The notes under the pieces are model-generated. The model made no database searches, was not told the origin of the DNA, and saw only the letters and a list, made by a program, of their open reading frames with translations. A stretch of 64,000 nt of DNA from NCBI GenBank assembly GCA_963809795.1, contig CAWELN010000006.1, positions 62,001-126,000 of the forward strand, in the 5' to 3' direction. Positions 8,501-16,335 of the stretch are shown one piece after another (positions within the stretch are counted from its first letter, which is position 1; each line of letters starts with the position of its first letter). Source of the DNA: DASUAS01 sp963809795 (GTDB taxonomy: Bacteria; Actinomycetota; Acidimicrobiia; IMCC26256; DASPTH01). A program made the translations under genes and the position numbers.

Positions 8501-9076
8501 TCACCGGACTGCCTGGAACACCGCGACCGCGGCGAACACGAAGAGCACCCCTGCGGTGATCTTGCGCACCGTCGCGACGTTCACGTACCGCAGCAGCCCT
8601 TGGCCGCCGAGCACTGCGAGCGCCGCCACCGCCCAGAGCGCAGTGACCGCACCCAACCCGACCGACAGGCCCGAGTGATAGTGCGCGGCCAGGTTCGCAG
8701 TCAGGATCTGGGTGAGGTCACCCCACTCGGCAACGAAGATCACGAGGAACGCGGTGGTCACGACCGTGTGCGAAGCGACCTCACGGTCGATGAGAGCTTC
8801 TTCATCCGTGGTGCCCTCCCTCAGCGCGTAGACACCACCCACGACGAACATCACCGCGACCACCGCATCGAGCACTCGGGACGGCAGGATCCGGAACAGC
8901 GCCACGCCAATGGTGGTGGCGATGACGACGTGCACCAAGAACGCCATCGCCGCGCCCATCCAGACGAAGAACGGCTTGCCACGCGTCGCCATCACCAGGC
9001 TGGCCATCATCGTCTTGTCGGGAAGCTCCCCGATGAAGATCACCGGGAAGACGGCAACCGCAATCGCGAGGCTCAC
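8501..9076 (-). CDS. GDT1/TMEM165 family cation transporter
   Basis: A 191-residue membrane protein of the UPF0016/GDT1 family, whose members export Mn2+ or Ca2+ in exchange for protons. It has the two conserved acidic motifs: ELPDKT in the first helix (about 17-22, a variant of E-G-D-K-T) and EWGDLT in the second half. Six hydrophobic segments in two inverted-topology halves fit the family. A GTG at 9076 is chosen because it starts right at the first helix; the longer open frame adds only basic non-family sequence. The 250 bases upstream hold no other gene. The second motif has Leu where Lys or Arg is common. Confidence 0.85.
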   Translation of the reverse strand: MSLAIAVAVFPVIFIGELPDKTMMASLVMATRGKPFFVWMGAAMAFLVHVVIATTIGVALFRILPSRVLDAVVAVMFVVGGVYALREGTTDEEALIDREVASHTVVTTAFLVIFVAEWGDLTQILTANLAAHYHSGLSVGLGAVTALWAVAALAVLGGQGLLRYVNVATVRKITAGVLFVFAAVAVFQAVR

Positions 9077-9326
9077 ACGCCATTTCTTTCCGCCGGCCAC
9101 CGGGAGCACGCCTGGCCTCCCTCGAGTAGGCCGGATCGAGGTTCGACACCTGCTGCGGAGACGCAACGTACCCGTCGAGCCGGTGCCGTCGACCGTCTGC
9201 CGCACTGCACTGCACCGCACCGCAGCGCATCACCGACCCGTTGATCCGATTTCGGCACTCCTGCGGTGTCGCCTCGGTCATCTCCAGTACAGGGCGGGGC
9301 TCCCGTGGTCGTCCACGTCGCTTCCC

Positions 9327-10487
9327 TCAGCTCTGGAGGGCCGAGCACACGGCCAGGCCGTAGATCGTGTGCAGCGCCGCGAAGGGCTTCGGGTTGCGCT
9401 CGGGCGTGAGCTGCGTGTTGACCGTCACCACGGTGGAGCGCTTGCCGTCGCGCGTCGACGCGATGAACTGCGTGAACCCCAACGTGTTGCCCGTGTGCCC
9501 GTACACCGTGCCGCAGGACGTCCGGTACCGGAAGATGCCGAGACCGGCGGCGTTGGTGCCCGGACCCGTCGGCTCCGACTTGCCGGGGCGGAACGTGAAC
9601 TGCTGCTTCTGCGTGGCCGCGTCGGTGAGCTTGCCGGAGGCGTAGCCCCGCGCGAACAGGTTGGCGTCCTGCGGCGTCGAGACGACGCCGCCCGACGCCC
9701 ACGCCCATCCCGCGGCGACGACCTCGCTCACGTCTTCGGCCGCGTTCGGGGGATCGGGCTGGTAGCCGTGCACGAACGGCGTCGGCAGCTCGACCCCCGC
9801 GGGCAGGCTGGTGGCGGTGAGCCCGAGCGGCTGGTACACGCGCGCGCCGAGCGCGTCCTCGTAGGAGGTGCCGTCGACCGCAGCCACCATGAGGGCCACG
9901 AGGATGTTGTCGGAGTTCGAGTACTCGTACTTGCTCCCCGGCGTGAACTTCAGCGGGTCACCGGCCACGTAGGACAGCAGCTGCTCAGGCGGTGGCGCGA
10001 CGGTCAGTGAGGCCTTCAGCGCGTCCTGGAAGGCGGTCACCTGGCTGAAGTCGGGGATGCCGCTGGTGTGCTGCAGCAGCTGCGCGAGGGTGACGTCCGC
10101 CCAGGCCGCGGGCTGGTTCGGCAGGACCTTGCCGATCGTGTCGTCGAGCTTCAGCTTGCCGTCGGCCACCGCGGAGACGGCGGCGGCGCCGCTGAAGGCC
10201 TTGGCCACGCTCGCCATGCGCACCGCGTCGTCGATCGCGATCGGTTGTTTGGTGCTCGTGTCGGCGACACCGGCGGTGAAGAGCGTCGGGCTCGACCCGC
10301 GCTGCACCACGACGGAGATGCCGGGAGACCCGTCGGAGCGCTTCACGAAGGCGTCGAGCGCTCGTTGCAGCGCGGCGTCGGCCTTCGACGTCGCCGCGCC
10401 ACTGCCAGGGACGACCACGACGAGGGCCGCGAGGGCGAGGCACGCGACGAGGAGGATTCGCAACGACGATCGGCGTGCCGTGAGCAT
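9327..10487 (-). CDS. Secreted class C beta-lactamase-like serine hydrolase
   Basis: A 386-residue protein with an N-terminal Sec signal peptide (Arg-rich start, hydrophobic stretch about 10-26, then GSGAA). It has the penicillin-recognising fold: nucleophile motif S93-V-A-K96, YSN in KYEYSNSDN, and HTG in GHTGNTLGF near the C-terminus. Such proteins are D-alanyl-D-alanine carboxypeptidases, esterases or class C beta-lactamases acting outside the membrane. The ATG at 10487 fits the signal peptide. It is convergent with nothing close and is probably monocistronic. Esterase or peptidase function cannot be distinguished from sequence. Confidence 0.9.
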   Translation of the reverse strand: MLTARRSSLRILLVACLALAALVVVVPGSGAATSKADAALQRALDAFVKRSDGSPGISVVVQRGSSPTLFTAGVADTSTKQPIAIDDAVRMASVAKAFSGAAAVSAVADGKLKLDDTIGKVLPNQPAAWADVTLAQLLQHTSGIPDFSQVTAFQDALKASLTVAPPPEQLLSYVAGDPLKFTPGSKYEYSNSDNILVALMVAAVDGTSYEDALGARVYQPLGLTATSLPAGVELPTPFVHGYQPDPPNAAEDVSEVVAAGWAWASGGVVSTPQDANLFARGYASGKLTDAATQKQQFTFRPGKSEPTGPGTNAAGLGIFRYRTSCGTVYGHTGNTLGFTQFIASTRDGKRSTVVTVNTQLTPERNPKPFAALHTIYGLAVCSALQS

Positions 10488-10567
10488 CCCGGAACCCTAC
10501 CGGGCACCCAATCTTCCGTTTCCCGCTCCCGGACCAGCGCGATACGTGGCGAGCGATCGAGGTTCGA

Positions 10568-10774
10568 CTACTTCAGGTAGGCGGTCAGCGGCTGACCGCA
10601 GTCTTCGGCCTCGACTCCGTGTTCCGTGCTGCGGCGAATCATCTCGGAGCAGACCGGCACGCCCGCTTTGGGGTCGAGTGGCTTCACGGTGCCGTGGGTG
10701 GGACAGCGATAGTCAATCTGCACGTCAGCCTCCGCGGCCAGCATCGCGGCGAGAACAATCGGTTCGCGGCGCAT
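10568..10774 (-). CDS. Small cysteine-containing protein, possible zinc ribbon
   Basis: A 68-residue protein containing Y-R-C-P-T-H, then V-C-S-E-M, then D-C-G-Q-P-L. The three cysteines and a histidine are spaced so that they could bind one zinc ion, as in regulatory or rubredoxin-like knuckles. GAGG lies 4 bases before the ATG. It is not membrane bound. I do not recognise the family. It sits between the serine hydrolase and the PaaK-like ligase on the same strand. Confidence 0.55.
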   Translation of the reverse strand: MRREPIVLAAMLAAEADVQIDYRCPTHGTVKPLDPKAGVPVCSEMIRRSTEHGVEAEDCGQPLTAYLK

Positions 10775-10838
10775 CCCGCCTCAGCGCCCGGCTGCCATTG
10801 TGCCCTATCCCAGCCGCGCTGGGTCCGCCTCACGAGAG

Positions 10839-12212
10839 TCATGACACGGTCAGAGGCACGAACCGTTTGAGCTTGCCGCTGGCTTGACGATCGACGCGGT
10901 CGACGGTCGCGATGGCCACCACCGGAGCGGGCACACCGAGGTTCCGGAGTGCGTCTTCGATTCGGGATGCCAGCGCGTCGGTGTCGACTTCGCCCGAGGT
11001 GACTGCGGAGATGTCGGCGCCGCGTGTGGTTTGGCGCACCTGGTACTCGACGAGACCCTGATGGCTGAGGCACGAACGAAACACGTGCGGGTGGATTGCC
11101 GTGCCGTCCGGATAGATGAAGGTGTCGTCGAGTCGCCCGAGCGGATCCGCGACCCGTCGAAACGTCGACCCGCACGGACAGGGTTCTTCCAAGATCGTGA
11201 CCTCGTCGGTCACCTCGAACCGGATGAGCGGAAGGACGGTGTTGTACAGGTTCGTGACGTAGACCTTGGCCGACGTCTCACCGGCTTCCACCGGCCTGCC
11301 GTCCGCTCCGACCAGCTCGAGCAGGCACAAGTCGTCGGGCAGATGCGACCCGTGCCCGCAGAAGCCGACGAAGAGACCCTCGGACATGCCGTAGCCGCTG
11401 GCCACCGGCGCACCCCACGTCGCTTCGAGGTCGACGCGCACCTCCGGCAACAGGGGCTCGGAGATGGCGACGACGCGTTGCGGGGCGATGCGTAGCCGTC
11501 GGGCGCGGGTCTCCGCGGCGAGGCGCGGGAGAAACGAGCTGTAGCCCATGAGCGTGGTCGGCTGCAGGTGGTTCAACCGGTCGACGATCTGCTCCATCGG
11601 CTGGCTGACCGGTATGGAGTGCCGTGGACGATCAGGCGTCGAGAACGTCGCACCGATCGCGGCGGAGATGTGCGACACCTTGGCCGCGGCGACGACCGCG
11701 ACGACGGGCGGTCTGGTGGTGAGCTCGGGATGCTGCTTCCGGTCCCGGGCGGGGAAGCGAGCGATGGACGAATAGCAGGTCGCCCAGGCGTCCCAGCCGT
11801 AGACGAACACGCCGCGTTGGCCGCTCGAGCCGCCCGAAGCGACGACGTGGAACTCGTCGAGCAGGTAGGCGTCACCGCGCAGGGCATCAACGTGACGTTC
11901 ACATGCGTCGAGGGTCAGGCGGCGGTCGGTGACGATGTCGTCGAAGTGCTCCATCAGATCCGACTTTCGCATCACGGGAAGACCACTGAGGTCGTCCGCC
12001 GTCAGCGCAGAGACCTCGACGCCCGAAAGGCGTTCGTGGTGCCACGGCGACCGCTCCATGGCCCGTGCGACCAGCTGACGAAGGCCGCGGTCCTGCGCCC
12101 GGCGCAACTCCTCGACGGTCCAATCGAGGCTGGCCGTGTGCTGCGGAAAGAGCTCCTCGAAGCGAGCGATGTGGTGCTGCCGAAGCACGTCGGACTCCGC
12201 AGCCACCCGCAC
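10839..12212 (-). CDS. Phenylacetate-CoA ligase (PaaK)-like adenylate-forming enzyme
   Basis: A 457-residue ANL-superfamily enzyme that should activate a carboxylic acid with ATP, normally to a CoA thioester. It has the P-loop-like ASGGSSGQRG (125-134), the YGMSEG motif, a cysteine-rich CPCGS segment typical of PaaK relatives, and the hinge and catalytic lysine region ASGKLKRF at the C-terminus. The N-terminus is longer and more helical than in fatty-acyl-CoA ligases, again as in PaaK. The aromatic or other acid used is unknown. A long hairpin separates it from the pilin gene upstream, so it is probably transcribed independently. Confidence 0.85.
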   Translation of the reverse strand: MRVAAESDVLRQHHIARFEELFPQHTASLDWTVEELRRAQDRGLRQLVARAMERSPWHHERLSGVEVSALTADDLSGLPVMRKSDLMEHFDDIVTDRRLTLDACERHVDALRGDAYLLDEFHVVASGGSSGQRGVFVYGWDAWATCYSSIARFPARDRKQHPELTTRPPVVAVVAAAKVSHISAAIGATFSTPDRPRHSIPVSQPMEQIVDRLNHLQPTTLMGYSSFLPRLAAETRARRLRIAPQRVVAISEPLLPEVRVDLEATWGAPVASGYGMSEGLFVGFCGHGSHLPDDLCLLELVGADGRPVEAGETSAKVYVTNLYNTVLPLIRFEVTDEVTILEEPCPCGSTFRRVADPLGRLDDTFIYPDGTAIHPHVFRSCLSHQGLVEYQVRQTTRGADISAVTSGEVDTDALASRIEDALRNLGVPAPVVAIATVDRVDRQASGKLKRFVPLTVS

Positions 12213-12267
12213 ACCGTACCCGTCGGGGGTGTGTTCCCCGCTCGTGAGCCGGTGGATCTCCGCGCGT

Positions 12268-12308
12268 GGAACTCCTGGGGTGACGAGGTCGTCACACCCA
12301 GGAGTTCC
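12268..12308. terminator. Long perfect hairpin downstream of the pilin gene
   Basis: The arms GGAACTCCTGGG (12268-12279) and CCCAGGAGTTCC (12297-12308) pair perfectly over 12 bases. An inner TGACGA/TCGTCA stem follows a small asymmetric bulge. It lies 28 bases past the stop of the Flp pilin gene on the minus strand. There is no U-tract, so it would be the I-shaped terminator type common in actinobacteria, or an mRNA-stabilising 3' end. Confidence 0.65.
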
Positions 12309-12335
12309 CGGTTGCGCGTGAGCGCGGTGTCTACC

Positions 12336-12530
12336 TCAGCTACCCGAGCTGCTGAGCTTGCTGCCCGCGTCGTTGAACTTGTTGTTGACCTGGTTCTTCA
12401 AGAACACGACCGCCGCGATGACCGCGAGCGCGATGAGCGCCACGAGGAGGATGTACTCCACCATCGACGCGCCGTCCTCATCCTTGCCGAACTTGGCCTC
12501 GAGCCAGGTGCGGAGCACAAACAGATTCAT
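12336..12530 (-). CDS. Flp/Fap-type pilin precursor
   Basis: A 64-residue type IVb prepilin of the Flp family. The prepilin peptidase site is visible as G20-A-S-M-V-E25-Y26, followed by about 20 hydrophobic residues (ILLVALIALAVIAAVVFL) that form the pilus core helix, then a short polar tail rich in Ser and Gly. The ATG at 12530 has GGAGG 8 bases upstream; the frame stays open 30 codons further but without pilin features. No tad/cpa assembly genes, prepilin peptidase or second pilin lie in the window, so it must depend on a distant locus. Tad pili mediate surface attachment. Confidence 0.9.
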   Translation of the reverse strand: MNLFVLRTWLEAKFGKDEDGASMVEYILLVALIALAVIAAVVFLKNQVNNKFNDAGSKLSSSGS

Positions 12531-12666
12531 TGTCGCCACCCTCCATGGGACGTCCATCTCGGCGGGCGGTGCGCCCGCTGAAGAGTGCATCGACGAATCG
12601 ACGACGTTTCCTTGAGCCAAAGATCCGCGGGCGAGAGCCGCAGCGACGGCTCCGAGCAGGATGTGA

Positions 12667-13785
12667 CTACGCCGGGACGAACGGGACCTGGACGCGGTCG
12701 ACCGCGCGCGACGCGTGCGCCGGCTCGGTCAGGTCGCGGTCGAACACACGGGCGACCGAGTTCCCGGCGACGTCCTCGATCACGGCGTCGACCACGAGCT
12801 CGTACGCTTCGGCTTCCCACGCGGTCGCAGGGCGGAACGACCAGGACCGCTCCTCGGCGCCGACCGCGGCCGCACCATGCCGCGGAGCTCCCGTGCGGTC
12901 GACAACGTGCAGGCACCGTGCCGCGAGGGCGGCGTCGAGCGGTCGTCCGAAGTGCGCGACGAGCGGATCACGCGACCCGGCCGGGGGGACGTCGATCGTC
13001 CACGCCGATGGCTCGATGATGGACCTGAGATCGGGGCCGACGCGGTAGCGCTGCACGAACGCGGCAGTGAGCGGCGCGCCCCGAGCGTCACGGAAACCGC
13101 CGTCGACGACGAGCTCGACGTCGACGCCTTCGACGAGCGGGTAGCCGGCTTCGCGCTGTGGCGCGAGGCCTCGCTTGATCCGGGCGGGGTCGAGCAGCAC
13201 GGTCAGACGCGTGCGCGACGGGTCCCACAGCTCGGGATCGAAGGCGAGGAACACGTCCTCGAGCTCCTCACCGGTGTCGGCGCGCCGGAGATGCACGTGC
13301 TCGGGCGCCTCACCTTCGCTCATCGAATCGGAGAACGAGACGTAGAACCGCAGATGGTTGCGGGGCAAGGTGTGCGCCGTCGGCTGCACGGCGACCACGC
13401 GTGCAGGGTTGCCTCCGGCGCGCGCCGGGCGGTCGATCGCCATCTCGACGAACCCGTCGGGATCGACCCGGCCGCTCTCACCTGACGCGACCAGCTCGGG
13501 TGCCACGAGGATCACGTACGTGGTCCCGGGGCGGAACGGGAACCGGGGTACGAAGGACACGCTCGTGCCGTCGAAGAGATATCGGCCGCGCGTCGCCGGG
13601 AACCGGGCGCGCAGCTCGCTGACGGGCGGACCGCCGACGCGCTCGCGGGGATAGACCGGGAGCCAGCGCCCGAGCTCGTCGGCGCCGGCGCGCGCGAGGT
13701 GGTCGCGCGCCGGCCCGGCGAAGCCTTCGACGCGTAGGCAGTCGTCGCCGTCGACGCGCGACCAGCCCAGCGTGAGACCCGGCAC
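12667..13785 (-). CDS. Uncharacterised protein with SbsA/Big_5-like Ig domains
   Basis: A 372-residue protein starting MPGLTLGWSRVDGDDC. Two segments read like the bacterial Ig-like Big_5/SbsA fold: one around VSFVPRFPFRPGTTYVIL and another around SFRPATAWEAEAYELVVD, each with the F-x-P-x-x-x-x-x-x-x-Y pattern and ending in an AGN- or RVFD-type strand. There is no signal peptide, which is unusual because these domains are usually exported. The start lies 2 bases after the stop of the upstream gene, so the two are translated as one operon. The function is not known. Confidence 0.65.
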   Translation of the reverse strand: MPGLTLGWSRVDGDDCLRVEGFAGPARDHLARAGADELGRWLPVYPRERVGGPPVSELRARFPATRGRYLFDGTSVSFVPRFPFRPGTTYVILVAPELVASGESGRVDPDGFVEMAIDRPARAGGNPARVVAVQPTAHTLPRNHLRFYVSFSDSMSEGEAPEHVHLRRADTGEELEDVFLAFDPELWDPSRTRLTVLLDPARIKRGLAPQREAGYPLVEGVDVELVVDGGFRDARGAPLTAAFVQRYRVGPDLRSIIEPSAWTIDVPPAGSRDPLVAHFGRPLDAALAARCLHVVDRTGAPRHGAAAVGAEERSWSFRPATAWEAEAYELVVDAVIEDVAGNSVARVFDRDLTEPAHASRAVDRVQVPFVPA

Positions 13786-13787
13786 CC

Positions 13788-14891
13788 CTACAGCGAAGCC
13801 GTCTTCAACGAACGCAGGTGTCGGTGTCCGCCGGCGTCACGCACGAGCGCCAGCACGTACTCACCGTTCAGGTTGTCGAGCCGCCGTACCCCCGGGACAT
13901 CGAGCTCCTCACGGGGCACACCGACCGGCTCGCGCGGGTCGGTGAGCGCGCCCTGATCGGCGATGTCGGCGCAACGGATCTTCATGAGGGGATGTGAGCT
14001 GTGGCAGACGAGCAGCCAGTCCTCGTCGCCCTGGCGGAACGTGACGATGTCCTGCGGCTGGTTGCGCGCGCCCAGCTCGGCGACGGTCCGGCCCACGACC
14101 TTCGTGCCCTCGGTCATCTCGTCGAGCGGGAAGTGCACGAGCGGCGTGCACGTGTAGCTCGCGAGGAGGCTGCGCCCGCCGTCGAACGGCAGGAAGGTCC
14201 GGATCGGCGCCGCCGTCTCCCACTGACCGTGCGACACGTGGTAGATCTCGAGGCTGTTGTCGGTCATCTCGCCCGTGAAGGGGAACGGGATGCGCCGCAG
14301 GTTGGACGCGAACTCCTCGTTCGACATGCCGGCGACGAGCACGGTGCCGTCGACGTAGGCGAGGTCGGTGACGGTCGACGTACGCGCGGGCCGCCGTGCG
14401 ATGCGGATCGTCCCGCCGCCGATCTCGAGCTCCTCGCCCTCGGGCGGGTCGGGCAGCTCGACGTCGAGCCGCTCGTCGTCGGCGGTCGGCGCATTCGTGA
14501 TGGACACGCGTGAGCACGGCACATCGCTCAGGTCGAGGTCGGACAGCGTGCCGTCGCGGTGGTCGACCCGCACGATCAGGGCGACCGAGTCGTCGCCGGT
14601 GCCGCGCATGACGGAGAGGTACACGTCGTGGGTTCGCGGGTGGACCGCCATGTCGCGGATCACCACGTCGTCGATCCGGCAGCTGAGCAATGCGGCGAGC
14701 TTCCCGTCAAGATCGTCGAGCTCGAACGCGTCGGCCGGACCGGAATCGGCGTGCCCGCCGTCGCCGACATCGATCGCGACGATCGATGCCGCGCCGTTGT
14801 CGCCGACGAGCAACACGTCGCCGGGGCCGAACGCAATCGGTCCGACCGACTGCAACTCCACCGCGCCTCGCTCAAGTCCGTACTCGCTCAT
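13788..14891 (-). CDS. Uncharacterised beta-propeller-like protein
   Basis: The 367-residue protein is read from the ATG at 14891, which has AAGGAG 6 bases upstream. It starts MSEYGLERGAVELQSVGP and contains repeated G-x-x-x-L-V-x-D/G strands and DMAVHPRTHDVYLSV, TDLAYVDGTVLVAG and LVCHSSHPLMKI segments. These suggest blades of an NHL/YVTN-type propeller. No signal peptide is visible. It heads a two-gene operon with the Ig-like protein, and the co-translation suggests the two form a complex or act in one pathway. No family could be named with confidence. Confidence 0.65.
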   Translation of the reverse strand: MSEYGLERGAVELQSVGPIAFGPGDVLLVGDNGAASIVAIDVGDGGHADSGPADAFELDDLDGKLAALLSCRIDDVVIRDMAVHPRTHDVYLSVMRGTGDDSVALIVRVDHRDGTLSDLDLSDVPCSRVSITNAPTADDERLDVELPDPPEGEELEIGGGTIRIARRPARTSTVTDLAYVDGTVLVAGMSNEEFASNLRRIPFPFTGEMTDNSLEIYHVSHGQWETAAPIRTFLPFDGGRSLLASYTCTPLVHFPLDEMTEGTKVVGRTVAELGARNQPQDIVTFRQGDEDWLLVCHSSHPLMKIRCADIADQGALTDPREPVGVPREELDVPGVRRLDNLNGEYVLALVRDAGGHRHLRSLKTASL

Positions 14892-15020
14892 GCGCGTCTC
14901 CTTGGGCTCGTTCCTGTGGTTCCCGTGCGGCGGGGCCAGCCGCAGACATCCCACCGTACCGCCGTCCCGCGCCGGTCGCCTCGGCCGCATCGGCGAGCGC
15001 TGATCGCCATACTTGTGGCG

Positions 15021-15326
15021 ATGGCGGGGTCTGCGGTCGGTCCGACGCTCCTGACGACCCGGGAGCTCGAGGCCGAGATCGGGGTGTTGCTTCGCCGCAT
15101 CCGTCATGGACAGGTGACGGACCTTCGGACGAAGCGGGCCATCGCGGTGCTCGGAGTCCCACCGAAGCGGAAGCCTTGGCCGGTGAACGAGTTCGGCGCT
15201 CAGCAGCATCACGGCATCTGGACGATGAAGTTCCTGGACGACCCTCCACGACCGCTGCGGATCATGTCGCTCGCCTGGTTGCTCTACGCCTGGCGAATGC
15301 AGCGAGCCGTCGACAACCAGGAGTAG
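15021..15326 (+). CDS. Small basic protein of unknown function
   Basis: A 101-residue protein beginning MAGSAVGPTLLTTRELEAE, rich in Arg and Lys, with a tryptophan- and methionine-containing C-terminal helix (SLAWLLYAWRMQ). A CATACT -10-like hexamer ends 7 bases before the ATG at 15021 and no Shine-Dalgarno is seen, so the mRNA may be leaderless. I do not recognise a domain. It is divergent from the propeller gene and lies 68 bases upstream of the LLM gene. Confidence 0.5.
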   Translation: MAGSAVGPTLLTTRELEAEIGVLLRRIRHGQVTDLRTKRAIAVLGVPPKRKPWPVNEFGAQQHHGIWTMKFLDDPPRPLRIMSLAWLLYAWRMQRAVDNQE

Positions 15327-15394
15327 TCGGACGAGCGCCGTCAGGCCGTCGCGCGCCCTTCCGGGTGACCGCCCGAGCGCGCGATCATGCTGGG

Positions 15395-16312
15395 ATGAGG
15401 ATCGGACTCGGGGGCGGCGGGCCCACGATCGAACGCATCATCGAACAAGCGGCGGAGGCCGAAGCGGCCGGATTCGCCACGTTGTGGTACCCGAGCGCAG
15501 TGCTCGGCGACCCGTTGGCGCCCATCGCGGTCGCGGGCCGGGCCACGTCGTCCATCGAGCTCGGCACCGGCGTCCTCCAGACCTACAACGCCCATCCGCT
15601 GCTGACCGCGGCCAGGACCGCATCGGCCGCCGCCGCGATGGGTCGACCGGGGCTCGTCCTGGGGCTGGGGCCGTCGCACGACCGGGTGGTCGAGGGGATG
15701 TACGGCCTGTCGTACGCGCACGTCGGCCGGCACACCGAGGAGTACACCCGCATCGTGGTCGACGCCCTGCGCGGAAGCGACGTGAACGTCGACGGGGACG
15801 ACTTCCAGGTACACGTGACGGCGCCGGCCGCGGCGCCGTTTCCGGTACCGGTGCTCTTGGGCGCGCTCGCGCCGCGGATGCTGCGTGTCGCCGGCGAGAC
15901 CACCGACGGAACCATCACGTGGATGGCCAACCGGGAGGCGCTCGAGGCGCACGTCGTGCCCCGGATCCGTGCTGCGGCCGCGGCTGCCGGTCGGCCCGAG
16001 CCTCGCGTGGTGGTCGGCCTCCCGGTCGCGGTGCACGACGACGTCGACGAGGCACGCAACGATGCGGCGCGGCAGTACGGGTTCTACGGTGAGCTGCCCA
16101 ACTACGCGCGCATCCTGCGCATGGGCGGGCTCGAGCGCGCGGCGGATGCCTGTGTGGTCGGCGACGAGGACTCGGTCGCAGCGCAACTGGGCGCGCTCGT
16201 CGACGCCGGGGCGACCGACGTGTGGGCGGCGATCTTCCCCGTGGGTGCCGACCGCAAGGCGTCGCGCTCGCGGACACGTGCGCTGCTCGAGAAGCTGGTG
16301 CACGAAGACTGA
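15395..16312 (+). CDS. LLM-class (luciferase-like) F420-dependent oxidoreductase
   Basis: A 305-residue TIM-barrel protein of the bacterial luciferase-like superfamily, whose actinobacterial members use the deazaflavin F420 (less often FMN) for hydride transfer. It begins MRIGLGGGGPTIER and has the family strands ELGTGVLQTYNAHPLL and GLVLGLGPSHDRVV, plus PVPVLLGALAPRMLRVAGE in the second half. The ATG at 15395 gives the normal short N-terminus. The substrate is not predictable. It is followed 23 bases later by the frameshifted ligB. Confidence 0.88.
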   Translation: MRIGLGGGGPTIERIIEQAAEAEAAGFATLWYPSAVLGDPLAPIAVAGRATSSIELGTGVLQTYNAHPLLTAARTASAAAAMGRPGLVLGLGPSHDRVVEGMYGLSYAHVGRHTEEYTRIVVDALRGSDVNVDGDDFQVHVTAPAAAPFPVPVLLGALAPRMLRVAGETTDGTITWMANREALEAHVVPRIRAAAAAAGRPEPRVVVGLPVAVHDDVDEARNDAARQYGFYGELPNYARILRMGGLERAADACVVGDEDSVAAQLGALVDAGATDVWAAIFPVGADRKASRSRTRALLEKLVHED

Positions 16313-16335
16313 CGTCGATCGGGCACACTGACGCC

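Noticed and set aside
9130..9180. tRNA T-arm-like GGTTCGACACC
   Set aside because: The five-base T stem does not pair and no acceptor or anticodon arm is present.
9077..9326. A yybP-ykoY (manganese) riboswitch upstream of the GDT1-family gene
   Set aside because: Such riboswitches often precede this family, but I could not find the conserved GGGGAGUA and CUACCC-type pieces in the right order. A covariance search would decide.
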